A DNA stretch of 7,669 nt, taken from assembly GCA_964532515.1 (NCBI GenBank), contig CAZHKH010000076.1:1-7669 (forward strand). The letters are read 5' to 3'. Position numbers and translations under genes: made by a program. This DNA comes from TMED161 sp964532515. GTDB taxonomy: Bacteria > Fidelibacterota > Marinisomatia > SCGC-AAA003-L08 > D37C17. This document shows positions 1 through 5,543 of the stretch, piece after piece. Below the pieces are notes generated by a model. The model saw nothing but the letters and a program-made list of their open reading frames with translations. It had not been told where the DNA came from and did no database searches. The number at the start of each line of letters is the position of its first letter. Within the stretch, counting starts at the first letter, position 1.

Positions 1-168
1 ACTTGGTGGAGTTATATGTTTAATTCTAGAGCTAAAAATGTTGGTTGGAGAATAGATTATTTTTGTGTGTCTAACACTTTAAAAAATAGACTGATTAAAT
101 CATATATTTTACCTGAGGTTATGGGTTCAGATCATGCCCCAGTGGTTTTGGAGTTAAGTATAAAATGA
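1..168 (+). CDS. xth: Exodeoxyribonuclease III (AP endonuclease), 3' end only
   Basis: This is the C-terminal 55 residues of an exonuclease III/AP endonuclease of the endonuclease-exonuclease-phosphatase fold, which cuts DNA at abasic sites and trims 3' ends during base-excision repair in the cytoplasm. Frame 1 is open from the window edge to the TGA at 166-168. It reads TWWSYMFNSRAKNVGWRIDYF, ending in GSDHAPVVLEL. TWWSY, the GWRID block with its active-site Asp, and the terminal SDHAPV with the catalytic Asp-His pair are hallmarks of the family, and the order and spacing fit its C-terminus. The start and about four fifths of the protein lie outside the window. The stop overlaps the next gene by 4 nt (ATGA), which suggests translational coupling. 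One oddity is Met where relatives usually have Arg after TWWSY; this is probably neutral. Confidence 0.9.
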   Translation, partial: TWWSYMFNSRAKNVGWRIDYFCVSNTLKNRLIKSYILPEVMGSDHAPVVLELSIK

Positions 169-920
169 TGACCAATAATGAAATAAAATATTTAAGATCA
201 CTATCAAAAAAAAAGTGTAGATATGAACATAAAAAATTTTTAATTGAAGGGAAACGGATTGTCGATGAATTAATACGATCAGATTATGAAATTGATAAAA
301 TTATTATCACACAAGATTTTATCAATAAACATCCTAATCATATATTATTTAGTTCTAATTTAGATTACCAGATAATTTTAGATAAGGATTATAAAAAAAT
401 TAAAAACACAGATAATTCTCAAGAAATTTTTGCACTAGTTCCAATAAAACATTCATTTAATATTCAAGATAAGATTGAAGGACCTCTATTAATATTAAAT
501 AACATATCAGATCCAGGGAATTTAGGAACGTTGCTACGTTCAGCTGCGTGGTATGGTATTAATAATATTTTTTTATCAACTGGCTCTGTTGATATTTACA
601 ATCCTAAAGTTGTGAGGTCATCAATGGGAGCACATTTCTACCTACCTAATTTATTTGAGTTAAATACTAATGATATAATTGCTATTCTTAATAATAAAAA
701 AATTGAAGTTATTGCAGCTACTTTAGATGGAACTCCATATCAGAATATATCAACAAGTAATAATTGGGCTCTTATTTTAGGGAATGAATCTCATGGAATA
801 GACAATGATATTTTACAATTATCCACTAAGCAAGTTTCTATACCTCAAAAAGGAAATATTGAGAGTTTAAATGTAGCAGTTGCAGGCTCAATATTAATAG
901 ATCGGTTGTTTACAAAATAA
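165..920 (+). CDS. SpoU/TrmH-family RNA 2'-O-ribose methyltransferase
   Basis: A predicted SAM-dependent 2'-O-methyltransferase of the SPOUT class, acting on rRNA or tRNA in the cytoplasm; the exact target nucleotide cannot be read from sequence. Residues about 5-95 form the N-terminal substrate-binding domain (basic, with the FLIEGKRIVDE block at 25-35). The knotted catalytic domain covers about 105-250. Its three motifs are intact: NNISDPGNLGTLLR at 112-125 with the catalytic Arg125, LGNESHGI at 205-212, and IPQKGNIESLNVAVAG at 226-241, which form the SAM-binding trefoil knot. The length (251 aa) is normal for the family. The start overlaps the exonuclease stop (ATGATG at 165-170); either Met is possible and no SD is visible, so reinitiation is likely. 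Closest in type to the generic 'RNA methyltransferase' of Bacteroidota rather than to a clear RlmB or TrmH orthologue. Confidence 0.93.
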   Translation: MMTNNEIKYLRSLSKKKCRYEHKKFLIEGKRIVDELIRSDYEIDKIIITQDFINKHPNHILFSSNLDYQIILDKDYKKIKNTDNSQEIFALVPIKHSFNIQDKIEGPLLILNNISDPGNLGTLLRSAAWYGINNIFLSTGSVDIYNPKVVRSSMGAHFYLPNLFELNTNDIIAILNNKKIEVIAATLDGTPYQNISTSNNWALILGNESHGIDNDILQLSTKQVSIPQKGNIESLNVAVAGSILIDRLFTK

Positions 921-962
921 AAAATACTATATTCAATATAGAATCATCATTAAATTCATATT

Positions 963-1919
963 ATGAAAATTTTAAATAATATTTTAGAAGCTATTGGAAA
1001 AACTCCTATTGTAAAGCTAAATAAAATAGGAACCGAGCTAGAGTGCAATTTAATGGTTAAATGTGAATTTTTCAATTCAGGTGGCTCCATTAAAGATCGG
1101 ATAGGATATAATATGATACTTGATGCTGAACAATCAGGTCGCATCAAACCAGGAGACACCCTTATAGAGCCTACATCTGGGAACACAGGTATTGGAATGG
1201 CATTAGCTGCAGCAGTCAAAGGCTATAATATGATTATTACAATGCCAGAAAAAATGAGCAAAGAAAAGGAAGTAGTTTTAAAGGCCTTGGGCGCCAAGAT
1301 TGTTAGAACTCCAACAGAAGCACCATGGGATAGTCCTGATAGCCATATTGGTATCGCAAAAAAATTAAATAAAGAAATTGAAGACTCTCACATTTTAGAT
1401 CAATATTCAAATCCATCTAATCCTGATGTCCATTACGAGACTACAGCGGAAGAAATAATTAATGATTTAGATGGTAATGTTGATATGGTTGTAATGGGAG
1501 TTGGGACAGGAGGAACAATTACTGGTGTTGCAAAAAAATTAAAAGAAATTAATTCTAATATAAAAATTATTGGAGTCGACCCTTATGGTTCAATTCTTGG
1601 GGGAGGAACAGAAATCCATTCCTATAAAGTAGAGGGGATTGGATATGATTTTTTTCCAGATGTATTAGATAATAATTTAATTGATGAATACATCAAAGTT
1701 GATGATAGGGATTCATTTAACATGGCAAAACGATTAATAAAAGAAGAGGGTCTTTTTATTGGAGGGTCATCAGGATCAGCAGTTTGGGCAGGGATAAAGG
1801 CAGCAAAAAATTTAAAGAAAAATCAAAATTGTTTAATTATTTTACCTGATTCTATTAGAAATTATCTCAGTGGATTTGTTGATGATGAATGGATGATAAA
1901 AAATGGATTCATAGATTAG
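963..1919 (+). CDS. cbs: Cystathionine beta-synthase-type PLP enzyme (catalytic core only)
   Basis: A cytoplasmic fold-type II PLP enzyme of the cysteine synthase/cystathionine beta-synthase (CBS) family, condensing serine (or O-acetylserine) with homocysteine or sulfide. Visible motifs: SIKDR at 42-46 with the Schiff-base Lys44, TSGNTG at 71-76 (asparagine/substrate loop), GVGTGGTITG at 179-188 (PLP phosphate cradle), GGSSGS at 267-272, and ILPDSIRNY at 293-301. Features that favour CBS over CysK are WDSPDSHIG (122-130), SHILDQYSNPSNP (142-154), EGIGYDFFPDVLD (224-236) and the C-terminal DDEWMIKNGF. These match the catalytic core of eukaryotic CBS closely. The protein ends at 318 aa, so the heme-binding N-terminus and the C-terminal SAM-sensing Bateman domains are absent. 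It lies 42 nt after the methyltransferase and 15 nt before the glycosyltransferase and has no SD. Reaction specificity (CBS versus cysteine synthase) is inferred. Confidence 0.88.
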   Translation: MKILNNILEAIGKTPIVKLNKIGTELECNLMVKCEFFNSGGSIKDRIGYNMILDAEQSGRIKPGDTLIEPTSGNTGIGMALAAAVKGYNMIITMPEKMSKEKEVVLKALGAKIVRTPTEAPWDSPDSHIGIAKKLNKEIEDSHILDQYSNPSNPDVHYETTAEEIINDLDGNVDMVVMGVGTGGTITGVAKKLKEINSNIKIIGVDPYGSILGGGTEIHSYKVEGIGYDFFPDVLDNNLIDEYIKVDDRDSFNMAKRLIKEEGLFIGGSSGSAVWAGIKAAKNLKKNQNCLIILPDSIRNYLSGFVDDEWMIKNGFID

Positions 1920-1934
1920 CTCTCTAATTAATTC

Positions 1935-3050
1935 ATGCTAATTTGCATTTTATTATTTATCATTTACATATTTTTTATTTTACTCTGCTTATATGCAAGC
2001 ACCAATCTAAAGCCTCAAGAAATACACTCTCAAATTAATGAAGGAGTTAGTATTATTGTTGCAATTAGGAATGGTGAGTCATCACTACCTAATCTCATTA
2101 ATTTTCTCAAAAAACAAGATTATAGCGCCCCGATAGAATTTATTTTAGTTGATGATGAATCTGACGACAATACAGGCGATATTATCCTGAAGGCTTCACA
2201 GTTAGATAGTCGATTTCGATATTGTTCATCAAGTGAAGGTAATAGCTTGCTAAGCCATAAAAAGAAGGCTCTAGATGCAGGCATTCAAAGTGCAAGGTAT
2301 AATAATCTATTATTTACTGATGTTGATTGTATTATTTCATCTACATGGGTTAGCACTATGTCTAGCTATTTTTCTAATGGCTATAATTATCTTGTTGGGC
2401 CCAGCATAGTTGATAGTAAAAATAAGGTAAATAATGTTTCTAGATTTCAAAGAATAGATTTTTTATTATTAATGATAATATGCCGAGCATCATCCTACTT
2501 GGGATATCCGCTGGCATCATCAGGGCAAAATCAAGGATTTACAAAAGCACTATATTCAAAAGTTGGAGGGTTTATTAAAATTAAATCTTTTATAGGAGAT
2601 GATACGGCATTTTTACAGTATTGTACTAATATTGGCTGTAGAGCATGCTTTGTCGATAATAAAGCAGCAATAATTTTTTCAAGGAAAGAATTTAAGATTA
2701 GTAATTTTATTTACCAACGAATACGCTGGGTTTCGGATGCAAATAAATTATGGAAATTAAATTTCAATTTTTTTTCAGTCATATTTTTATCATTTATATT
2801 TTATATATCATTTTCCATACTCATCATATATAATATCACAAACTATCTAATTATTATTTCAATACTAATCATCAAATTTTTAAATGAATATATTTTATTA
2901 TCTGTTGGTTCAAAATATTTTAATGTAAAAGTTAGTACACACGAATTCATATTATGGCAAATATTTCATATCCCATACATCATAGTTGTAGGCATCATGA
3001 GCTATTTTTCTAGATACCTACTTTGGAAAGGCCGAAAAATCAATTGCTAA
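1935..3050 (+). CDS. Membrane-anchored family 2 glycosyltransferase
   Basis: A GT-A fold, family 2 (GT2) inverting glycosyltransferase at the inner membrane, presumably moving a sugar from a nucleotide donor onto a lipid, polysaccharide or protein acceptor; donor and acceptor are unknown. Architecture: one N-terminal hydrophobic segment (about 1-21), a cytosolic catalytic domain (about 36-265), then three hydrophobic stretches (about 276-298, 300-320, 335-357) and a basic tail with WKGRK. The catalytic set is complete: VDDESDD at 72-78 (nucleotide binding), the DxD-type TDVDC at 128-132, GDD at 221-223 (catalytic base region) and QRIRW at 261-265 (QxxRW). The length (371 aa) and layout match the processive-like GT2 proteins common in Bacteroidota. 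It starts 15 nt after the PLP enzyme without an SD and overlaps the following gene, whose product is a degenerate relative. Confidence 0.9.
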   Translation: MLICILLFIIYIFFILLCLYASTNLKPQEIHSQINEGVSIIVAIRNGESSLPNLINFLKKQDYSAPIEFILVDDESDDNTGDIILKASQLDSRFRYCSSSEGNSLLSHKKKALDAGIQSARYNNLLFTDVDCIISSTWVSTMSSYFSNGYNYLVGPSIVDSKNKVNNVSRFQRIDFLLLMIICRASSYLGYPLASSGQNQGFTKALYSKVGGFIKIKSFIGDDTAFLQYCTNIGCRACFVDNKAAIIFSRKEFKISNFIYQRIRWVSDANKLWKLNFNFFSVIFLSFIFYISFSILIIYNITNYLIIISILIIKFLNEYILLSVGSKYFNVKVSTHEFILWQIFHIPYIIVVGIMSYFSRYLLWKGRKINC

Positions 3051-4003
3051 TAACAATATTTATAATTTATTTCATATTTCTAATGTGGTTGTTTGATTTC
3101 TCTATTTTAGATAAAGAGGTAGGAGATGTCAACAAACCAACTGAACCATTAACGATTATTATTAATAATATTAATAATATAGAAGTTTTATTGAAGACTA
3201 TAGATGGGATTAAAGACAATTCATCACCTGATCAGATTAATCTTATTTTATTTAGTAGTATAGATGATGATTTAAAGTCAATAATTAGTCCCTACAGCAA
3301 ATTATTTAAAAAAATTGATATATATAAAACAAATAAATTTGATTATAATGATCTGAATATGAATAATATTAATACTGAATTTATTTTAATCATTAATAGT
3401 GGGATGTATTTTTCAAATAAGTTTTTAGCAAAATCATTACAATATATTGATAATTTCAACCTATCAATTTTATTTACACCAATACATTATTTAGATAGTA
3501 AGAGAAAAAATATTTTTCCTCAACTATTTGGATATCTAAAGCAGGCCATTGAATGTTCATTAATTAATAAAAATTTATATTCAATTAAAAAATATAATAG
3601 AAATGGATTTTTTATTAACAAACAATCATTCAATAATTTTTTAAATGAGCATAAAGAGACTTATGGCTCTCAAAAGTATATAGTAGATTCAGATTTATGT
3701 ATTAAGGATATAGAGTATAATTCAAAAAATAAGATTACATCCAACTATTTTTATATGATTTATTTTGGGATTAATTGTTTGTATTTTTTTATTATCACAC
3801 AATTTTTATCTGTGCCGAGTATATACTATTTAGCTATAATTATTATAAAAATTATTCCAGAGCTATATTATATATACTCATATTATAATAGATTAAAAAT
3901 TAAATTCCCTAAAATTGAATTTATAATTTATTCAATTTTTATTCCGCTATATATGATGGGAAGGATATTCCCTGATATTGTACTAAGAGAAGAATTACGT
4001 TAA
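3044..4003 (+). CDS. Degenerate GT2-like membrane protein (probable pseudoenzyme partner)
   Basis: About 319 aa, rich in Ile, Asn, Lys and Tyr, not matching any family I can name with certainty. It aligns along the preceding glycosyltransferase: an N-terminal membrane helix (1-17), a GT-A-like domain and C-terminal helices (about 236-255, 259-281, 290-309). The glycosyltransferase VDDESDD corresponds to FSSIDDD (70-76), TDVDC to INSGM, and GQNQGFTKALYSKVGGF to YNRNGFFINKQSFNNF. The key aspartates are therefore replaced by Ser, Asn and Gly, and no QxxRW is present; only a DSD (215-217) may remain of GDD. Start choice: the frame is open from a TTG at 3023. The TTG at 3044 overlaps the upstream stop and gives MLITIFIIYFIF, almost the same beginning as the upstream protein (MLICILLFIIYIF). 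The ATG at 3083 would remove most of the helix. No SD. The reading frame is intact over 320 codons, so it is under constraint rather than decaying. Function unknown; a partner or scaffold of the active enzyme is an inference. Confidence 0.72.
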   Translation: MLITIFIIYFIFLMWLFDFSILDKEVGDVNKPTEPLTIIINNINNIEVLLKTIDGIKDNSSPDQINLILFSSIDDDLKSIISPYSKLFKKIDIYKTNKFDYNDLNMNNINTEFILIINSGMYFSNKFLAKSLQYIDNFNLSILFTPIHYLDSKRKNIFPQLFGYLKQAIECSLINKNLYSIKKYNRNGFFINKQSFNNFLNEHKETYGSQKYIVDSDLCIKDIEYNSKNKITSNYFYMIYFGINCLYFFIITQFLSVPSIYYLAIIIIKIIPELYYIYSYYNRLKIKFPKIEFIIYSIFIPLYMMGRIFPDIVLREELR

Positions 4004-4019
4004 ATAGGATATTTTAACC

Positions 4020-4052
4020 AAAAAAAAGCCTCAATTGAATTGAGGCTTTTTT
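4020..4052. terminator. Bidirectional intrinsic terminator between convergent genes
   Basis: An 8-bp perfect stem GCCTCAAT/ATTGAGGC (4028-4035 with 4039-4046) closes a TGA loop. It is flanked by A8 (4020-4027) and T6 (4047-4052), so it gives a U-tract on either strand. It sits 16 nt after the stop of the plus-strand operon and 22 nt beyond the stop of the convergent minus-strand gene, and can end both transcripts. Confidence 0.92.
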
Positions 4053-4074
4053 CGTAAGATTTATACTACAAGTC

Positions 4075-4296
4075 TTATTTGTTACCTTTATTATAGAATG
4101 TTACAATTAATAATAAGGCTATTAAACCTGCTATTCCTGCATCGCCAAATTCACCCATTAAAGAGCCAATTCCTGCAATCACATTGAATGGATCGTTGAA
4201 TAATATACCTATTGCAACACCCAACGCAATCAGAGCTTTTAAAACATCTGTAATGCTGTTAAGCCAGCCCGTGATTAAAACCAATGCATCTTTCAT
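4075..4296 (-). CDS. Small two-helix membrane protein (paralogue B)
   Basis: A 73-aa hydrophobic protein that I do not recognise. Two likely membrane helices (about 16-33 and 53-68) are joined by a loop with NDPFNVIAGIGSLMGEFGD; the tail YNKGNK is basic. It aligns without a gap to the 69-aa protein encoded just upstream on the same strand. Shared positions include MK.AL at the start, W11, L19-K20, I31-L32, N38, G42-I43, F50 and G54.AGL.AL at 54-61, giving about 25 identities over 67 positions by eye. The coding start is well supported by a near-perfect SD (AGGAGG) 7 nt before the ATG. It is the last gene of the minus-strand island and ends just before the shared terminator. Opposite-strand frames here are shadows. 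A holin-like or pore-forming role, a secreted peptide and a subunit of an envelope complex are all possible; the sequence does not decide. Confidence 0.82.
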   Translation of the reverse strand: MKDALVLITGWLNSITDVLKALIALGVAIGILFNDPFNVIAGIGSLMGEFGDAGIAGLIALLLIVTFYNKGNK

Positions 4297-4303
4297 ATAT
4301 GAA

Positions 4304-4309
4304 CCTCCT
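4304..4309 (-). promoter_or_regulatory. Strong Shine-Dalgarno site of the 73-aa gene
   Basis: On the minus strand the bases read AGGAGG followed by TTCATAT and the ATG, a 7-nt spacer. It confirms the start of the 73-aa gene and stands out because no plus-strand gene in the window has such a site. Confidence 0.85.
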
Positions 4310-4317
4310 AGATTTTT

Positions 4318-4352
4318 GAATAAAGGCTCTAAGTTATTAGAGCCTTTTATTC
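4318..4352 (-). terminator. Terminator-like hairpin between the two small paralogues
   Basis: A GGCTCTAA/TTAGAGCC stem (4325-4332 with 4337-4344, loop of 4 nt) extends by AT pairs to about 15 bp with one bulged base (4318-4352). On the minus strand the GC-containing part is followed by TTTATT. It lies between the stop of the 69-aa gene (21 nt) and the SD of the 73-aa gene (8 nt). It can act as a partial terminator or a 3'-end stabiliser, setting the ratio of the two products. No separate promoter for the second gene is visible, so read-through is expected. The T-run is short, so termination may be incomplete. Confidence 0.65.
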
Positions 4353-4373
4353 AATTGTTTAGTATCCGGGATA

Positions 4374-4583
4374 TTAATCCAAGAAAGAAGCAAATACTAT
4401 TAGTGCTAGAAGACCAGCTAATCCACCATTAATGAATGAATCAACTAACTCTATAATACCACCAATAGGGTTTACGTTAGTTACATATAAGATATTAACG
4501 AATACAAAAAAAACGATAACAGTTTTAAGCAAACCAACTATACCACCAACCCAACTGTTTACATTGTTTAATGCTGATTTCAT
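4374..4583 (-). CDS. Small two-helix membrane protein (paralogue A)
   Basis: A 69-aa hydrophobic protein of unknown function, the upstream member of a tandem duplicate pair. It begins MKSALNNVNSWVGG, has a first helix at about 13-33 (GIVGLLKTVIVFFVFVNIL), a loop with NPIGGIIELVDSF, and a second helix at about 52-68 containing GGLAGLLALIVFASF. Every shared position with the 73-aa neighbour aligns without insertion, including W11, L19-K20, N38, G42-I43, F50 and G54.AGL.AL. There is no signal-peptide cleavage site, and few charged residues apart from Lys2, Lys20, Glu45 and Asp48. The start is fixed by an AAGGAG SD 6 nt upstream. A candidate Bacteroidota-type promoter and a leader hairpin lie before it. 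Own promoter, strong SD and compact size suggest a well-expressed protein; that is an inference. Confidence 0.82.
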   Translation of the reverse strand: MKSALNNVNSWVGGIVGLLKTVIVFFVFVNILYVTNVNPIGGIIELVDSFINGGLAGLLALIVFASFLD

Positions 4584-4589
4584 TGTTTT

Positions 4590-4595
4590 CTCCTT
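4590..4595 (-). promoter_or_regulatory. Shine-Dalgarno site of the 69-aa gene
   Basis: The minus strand reads ACAAGGAGAAAACAATG, placing AAGGAG 6 nt before the start codon. It supports the chosen start of the 69-aa gene. Confidence 0.82.
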
Positions 4596-4607
4596 GTTTT
4601 GTTATTA

Positions 4608-4631
4608 TCTAAGATGTACAAGCATCTTAGA
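4608..4631 (-). promoter_or_regulatory. Hairpin in the leader of the small-gene pair
   Basis: A perfect 9-bp inverted repeat TCTAAGATG/CATCTTAGA (4608-4616 with 4623-4631) with a 6-nt loop. It lies about 12 nt upstream of the SD of the 69-aa gene in the minus-strand leader. No T-run follows on either strand, so it does not look like a terminator. It could protect the 5' region of the mRNA, bind a regulator, or be an operator in the DNA. Confidence 0.55.
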
Positions 4632-4693
4632 ATTCTTACTAGACTAAAATTATATAAAAAGCTAAAATTGATAACCAAATCAACTTTCAGTAT

Positions 4694-4726
4694 CAAACTT
4701 AGGATACATCTACTATTATATGCAAA
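4694..4726 (-). promoter_or_regulatory. Candidate Bacteroidota-type promoter (TTTG-N21-TAAGTTTG)
   Basis: On the minus strand TTTG (4723-4726) is followed after 21 nt by TAAGTTTG (4694-4701). This fits the Bacteroidota primary sigma consensus of a -33 TTTG and a -7 TAnnTTTG at the usual spacing. Transcription would start at about 4685-4690 and give a leader of about 105 nt carrying the 9-bp hairpin before the 69-aa gene. The match was found by eye in AT-rich DNA, so it could be chance. Confidence 0.5.
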
Positions 4727-4732
4727 CAATAT

Positions 4733-4766
4733 TTAAAGTATTACTTTAACACTATAAATTGTGTTA
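4733..4766. repeat. Two overlapping dyads upstream of the candidate promoter
   Basis: The first is TTAAAGTA-T-TACTTTAA (4733-4749), perfect 8-nt arms around one base. It starts 6 nt upstream of the putative -33 box for the minus-strand small genes. The second is TAACAC-N8-GTGTTA (4747-4766), sharing three bases with the first. The position suits a regulator-binding site. Neither is followed by a T-run, so neither looks like a terminator for the BI-1-like gene upstream. AT-rich context weakens the case. Confidence 0.4.
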
Positions 4767-4790
4767 TTACATTAAACCATACAAGATAGT

Positions 4791-5531
4791 CTAATCTCGG
4801 GATTGAAGTTTGGCTAATAACCTTAAAATTTCCAGATACAGCCAAACCAATGTAATTAACAATCCAAAGGCTCCATACCATTCCATATATTTAGGGGCCT
4901 TGCTCTCTGCGCCCTCTTCAATAAAATCAAAATCTAATACTAAATTTAAAGAGGCAATAATTACTACAAATACACTAAATCCAATACTGAATAAGGACGA
5001 ATTCATCGGGTTCATGATTGGGAGTCCTGAACCAAAGAAGCTCATAATAAAACTCACAACATATAAAATACCAATTCCTGCGGTAGCTGCAAATATTCCC
5101 AATTTAAAATTTTCTGTAGGCTTTATTAATTTTGATTTATATGCTAGTAGTAACGCTACAAAGATACCAAATGTTAAGAAAATAGCCTGGCCGACGATAC
5201 CATCAAACTGCTGAGCATAAAATTGTGATAGCCCACCTAGGAATAGACCTTCTAGTCCTGCATATATTAAAGTTGTATAGGTTGCTAGATGTTTTTTAAA
5301 TATGGTAATTAGTGCCACGACAAAACCCCCGATAGCGCCAAAGATCATAATTGGGTAGCTAGGATTATGCCATGTATACATTGCTGTACACATTAGAACC
5401 AATAAAGACAAAGAGACTTTATTGATTGTTCCCTCTAGAGTCATATGTCCAGATCCAATAGCCTCATTACTTTTAAATGTACTAGATTGCAACGCTGGAT
5501 TTCCAGATCGATAAGATATATGGTTACGCAT
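4791..5531 (-). CDS. Bax inhibitor-1/YccA-family membrane protein
   Basis: A 246-aa inner-membrane protein of the Bax inhibitor-1-like family (the bacterial branch starting with an RSGNPAL-type N-terminus). Relatives include pH-sensitive calcium-leak channels such as YetJ and the FtsH-associated YccA; which activity applies here is not known. A soluble N-terminal part (1-37) carries RSGNPAL at 8-14 and MTLEGTINK at 30-38, conserved in this subfamily. Seven hydrophobic segments follow at about 39-55, 59-78, 86-104, 113-130, 143-165, 179-200 and 217-240. The loop before the last helix has the acidic LDFDFIEEGAE (199-209) and PKYMEWYGAFGLL (213-225), typical of the family's C-terminal core, with Asp200 and Asp202 near the expected pore region. 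Length is normal. An AAGGAG SD lies 6 nt before the ATG. It is divergent from the E1 gene and is the first gene of the minus-strand membrane-protein island. Confidence 0.93.
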   Translation of the reverse strand: MRNHISYRSGNPALQSSTFKSNEAIGSGHMTLEGTINKVSLSLLVLMCTAMYTWHNPSYPIMIFGAIGGFVVALITIFKKHLATYTTLIYAGLEGLFLGGLSQFYAQQFDGIVGQAIFLTFGIFVALLLAYKSKLIKPTENFKLGIFAATAGIGILYVVSFIMSFFGSGLPIMNPMNSSLFSIGFSVFVVIIASLNLVLDFDFIEEGAESKAPKYMEWYGAFGLLITLVWLYLEILRLLAKLQSRD

Positions 5532-5537
5532 GTTATA

Positions 5538-5543
5538 CTCCTT
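5538..5543 (-). promoter_or_regulatory. Shine-Dalgarno site of the BI-1-like gene
   Basis: The minus strand reads CAAGGAGTATAACATG, placing AAGGAG 6 nt before the start. The 89-nt divergent gap (5532-5620) holds no TAnnTTTG box on either strand, and I could not place promoters for either gene in it. Confidence 0.8.

Noticed and set aside
927..941. Odd palindrome CTATATT-C-AATATAG before the CBS-type gene
   Set aside because: It is purely AT-rich apart from its outer and central bases, has 7-nt arms, and sits in a short intra-operon gap. Chance is a good explanation.
956..1219. Minus-strand ORF of 87 codons
   Set aside because: It is antisense to the conserved PLP-binding part of the CBS-type gene and has no supporting features.
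3044..4003. The pseudo-glycosyltransferase as a decaying pseudogene
   Set aside because: The frame is open and complete over 320 codons of AT-rich DNA where stops arise easily, and membrane helices are kept. Loss of function by decay is unlikely.
4184..4647. Two plus-strand ORFs of 82 and 71 codons opposite the small membrane genes
   Set aside because: They lie antisense to genes with strong SDs and paralogous protein sequences. They have no SD and no recognisable protein features.
4649..4654. TATAAT on the minus strand as a sigma70-type -10 box for the small genes
   Set aside because: No convincing -35 box at 16-18 nt, and TATAAT is frequent in DNA this AT-rich. The TTTG/TAnnTTTG match fits the likely lineage better.
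4810..5214. Plus-strand ORF of 134 codons
   Set aside because: It is antisense within the clear BI-1-like gene, and its composition is that of a shadow frame.
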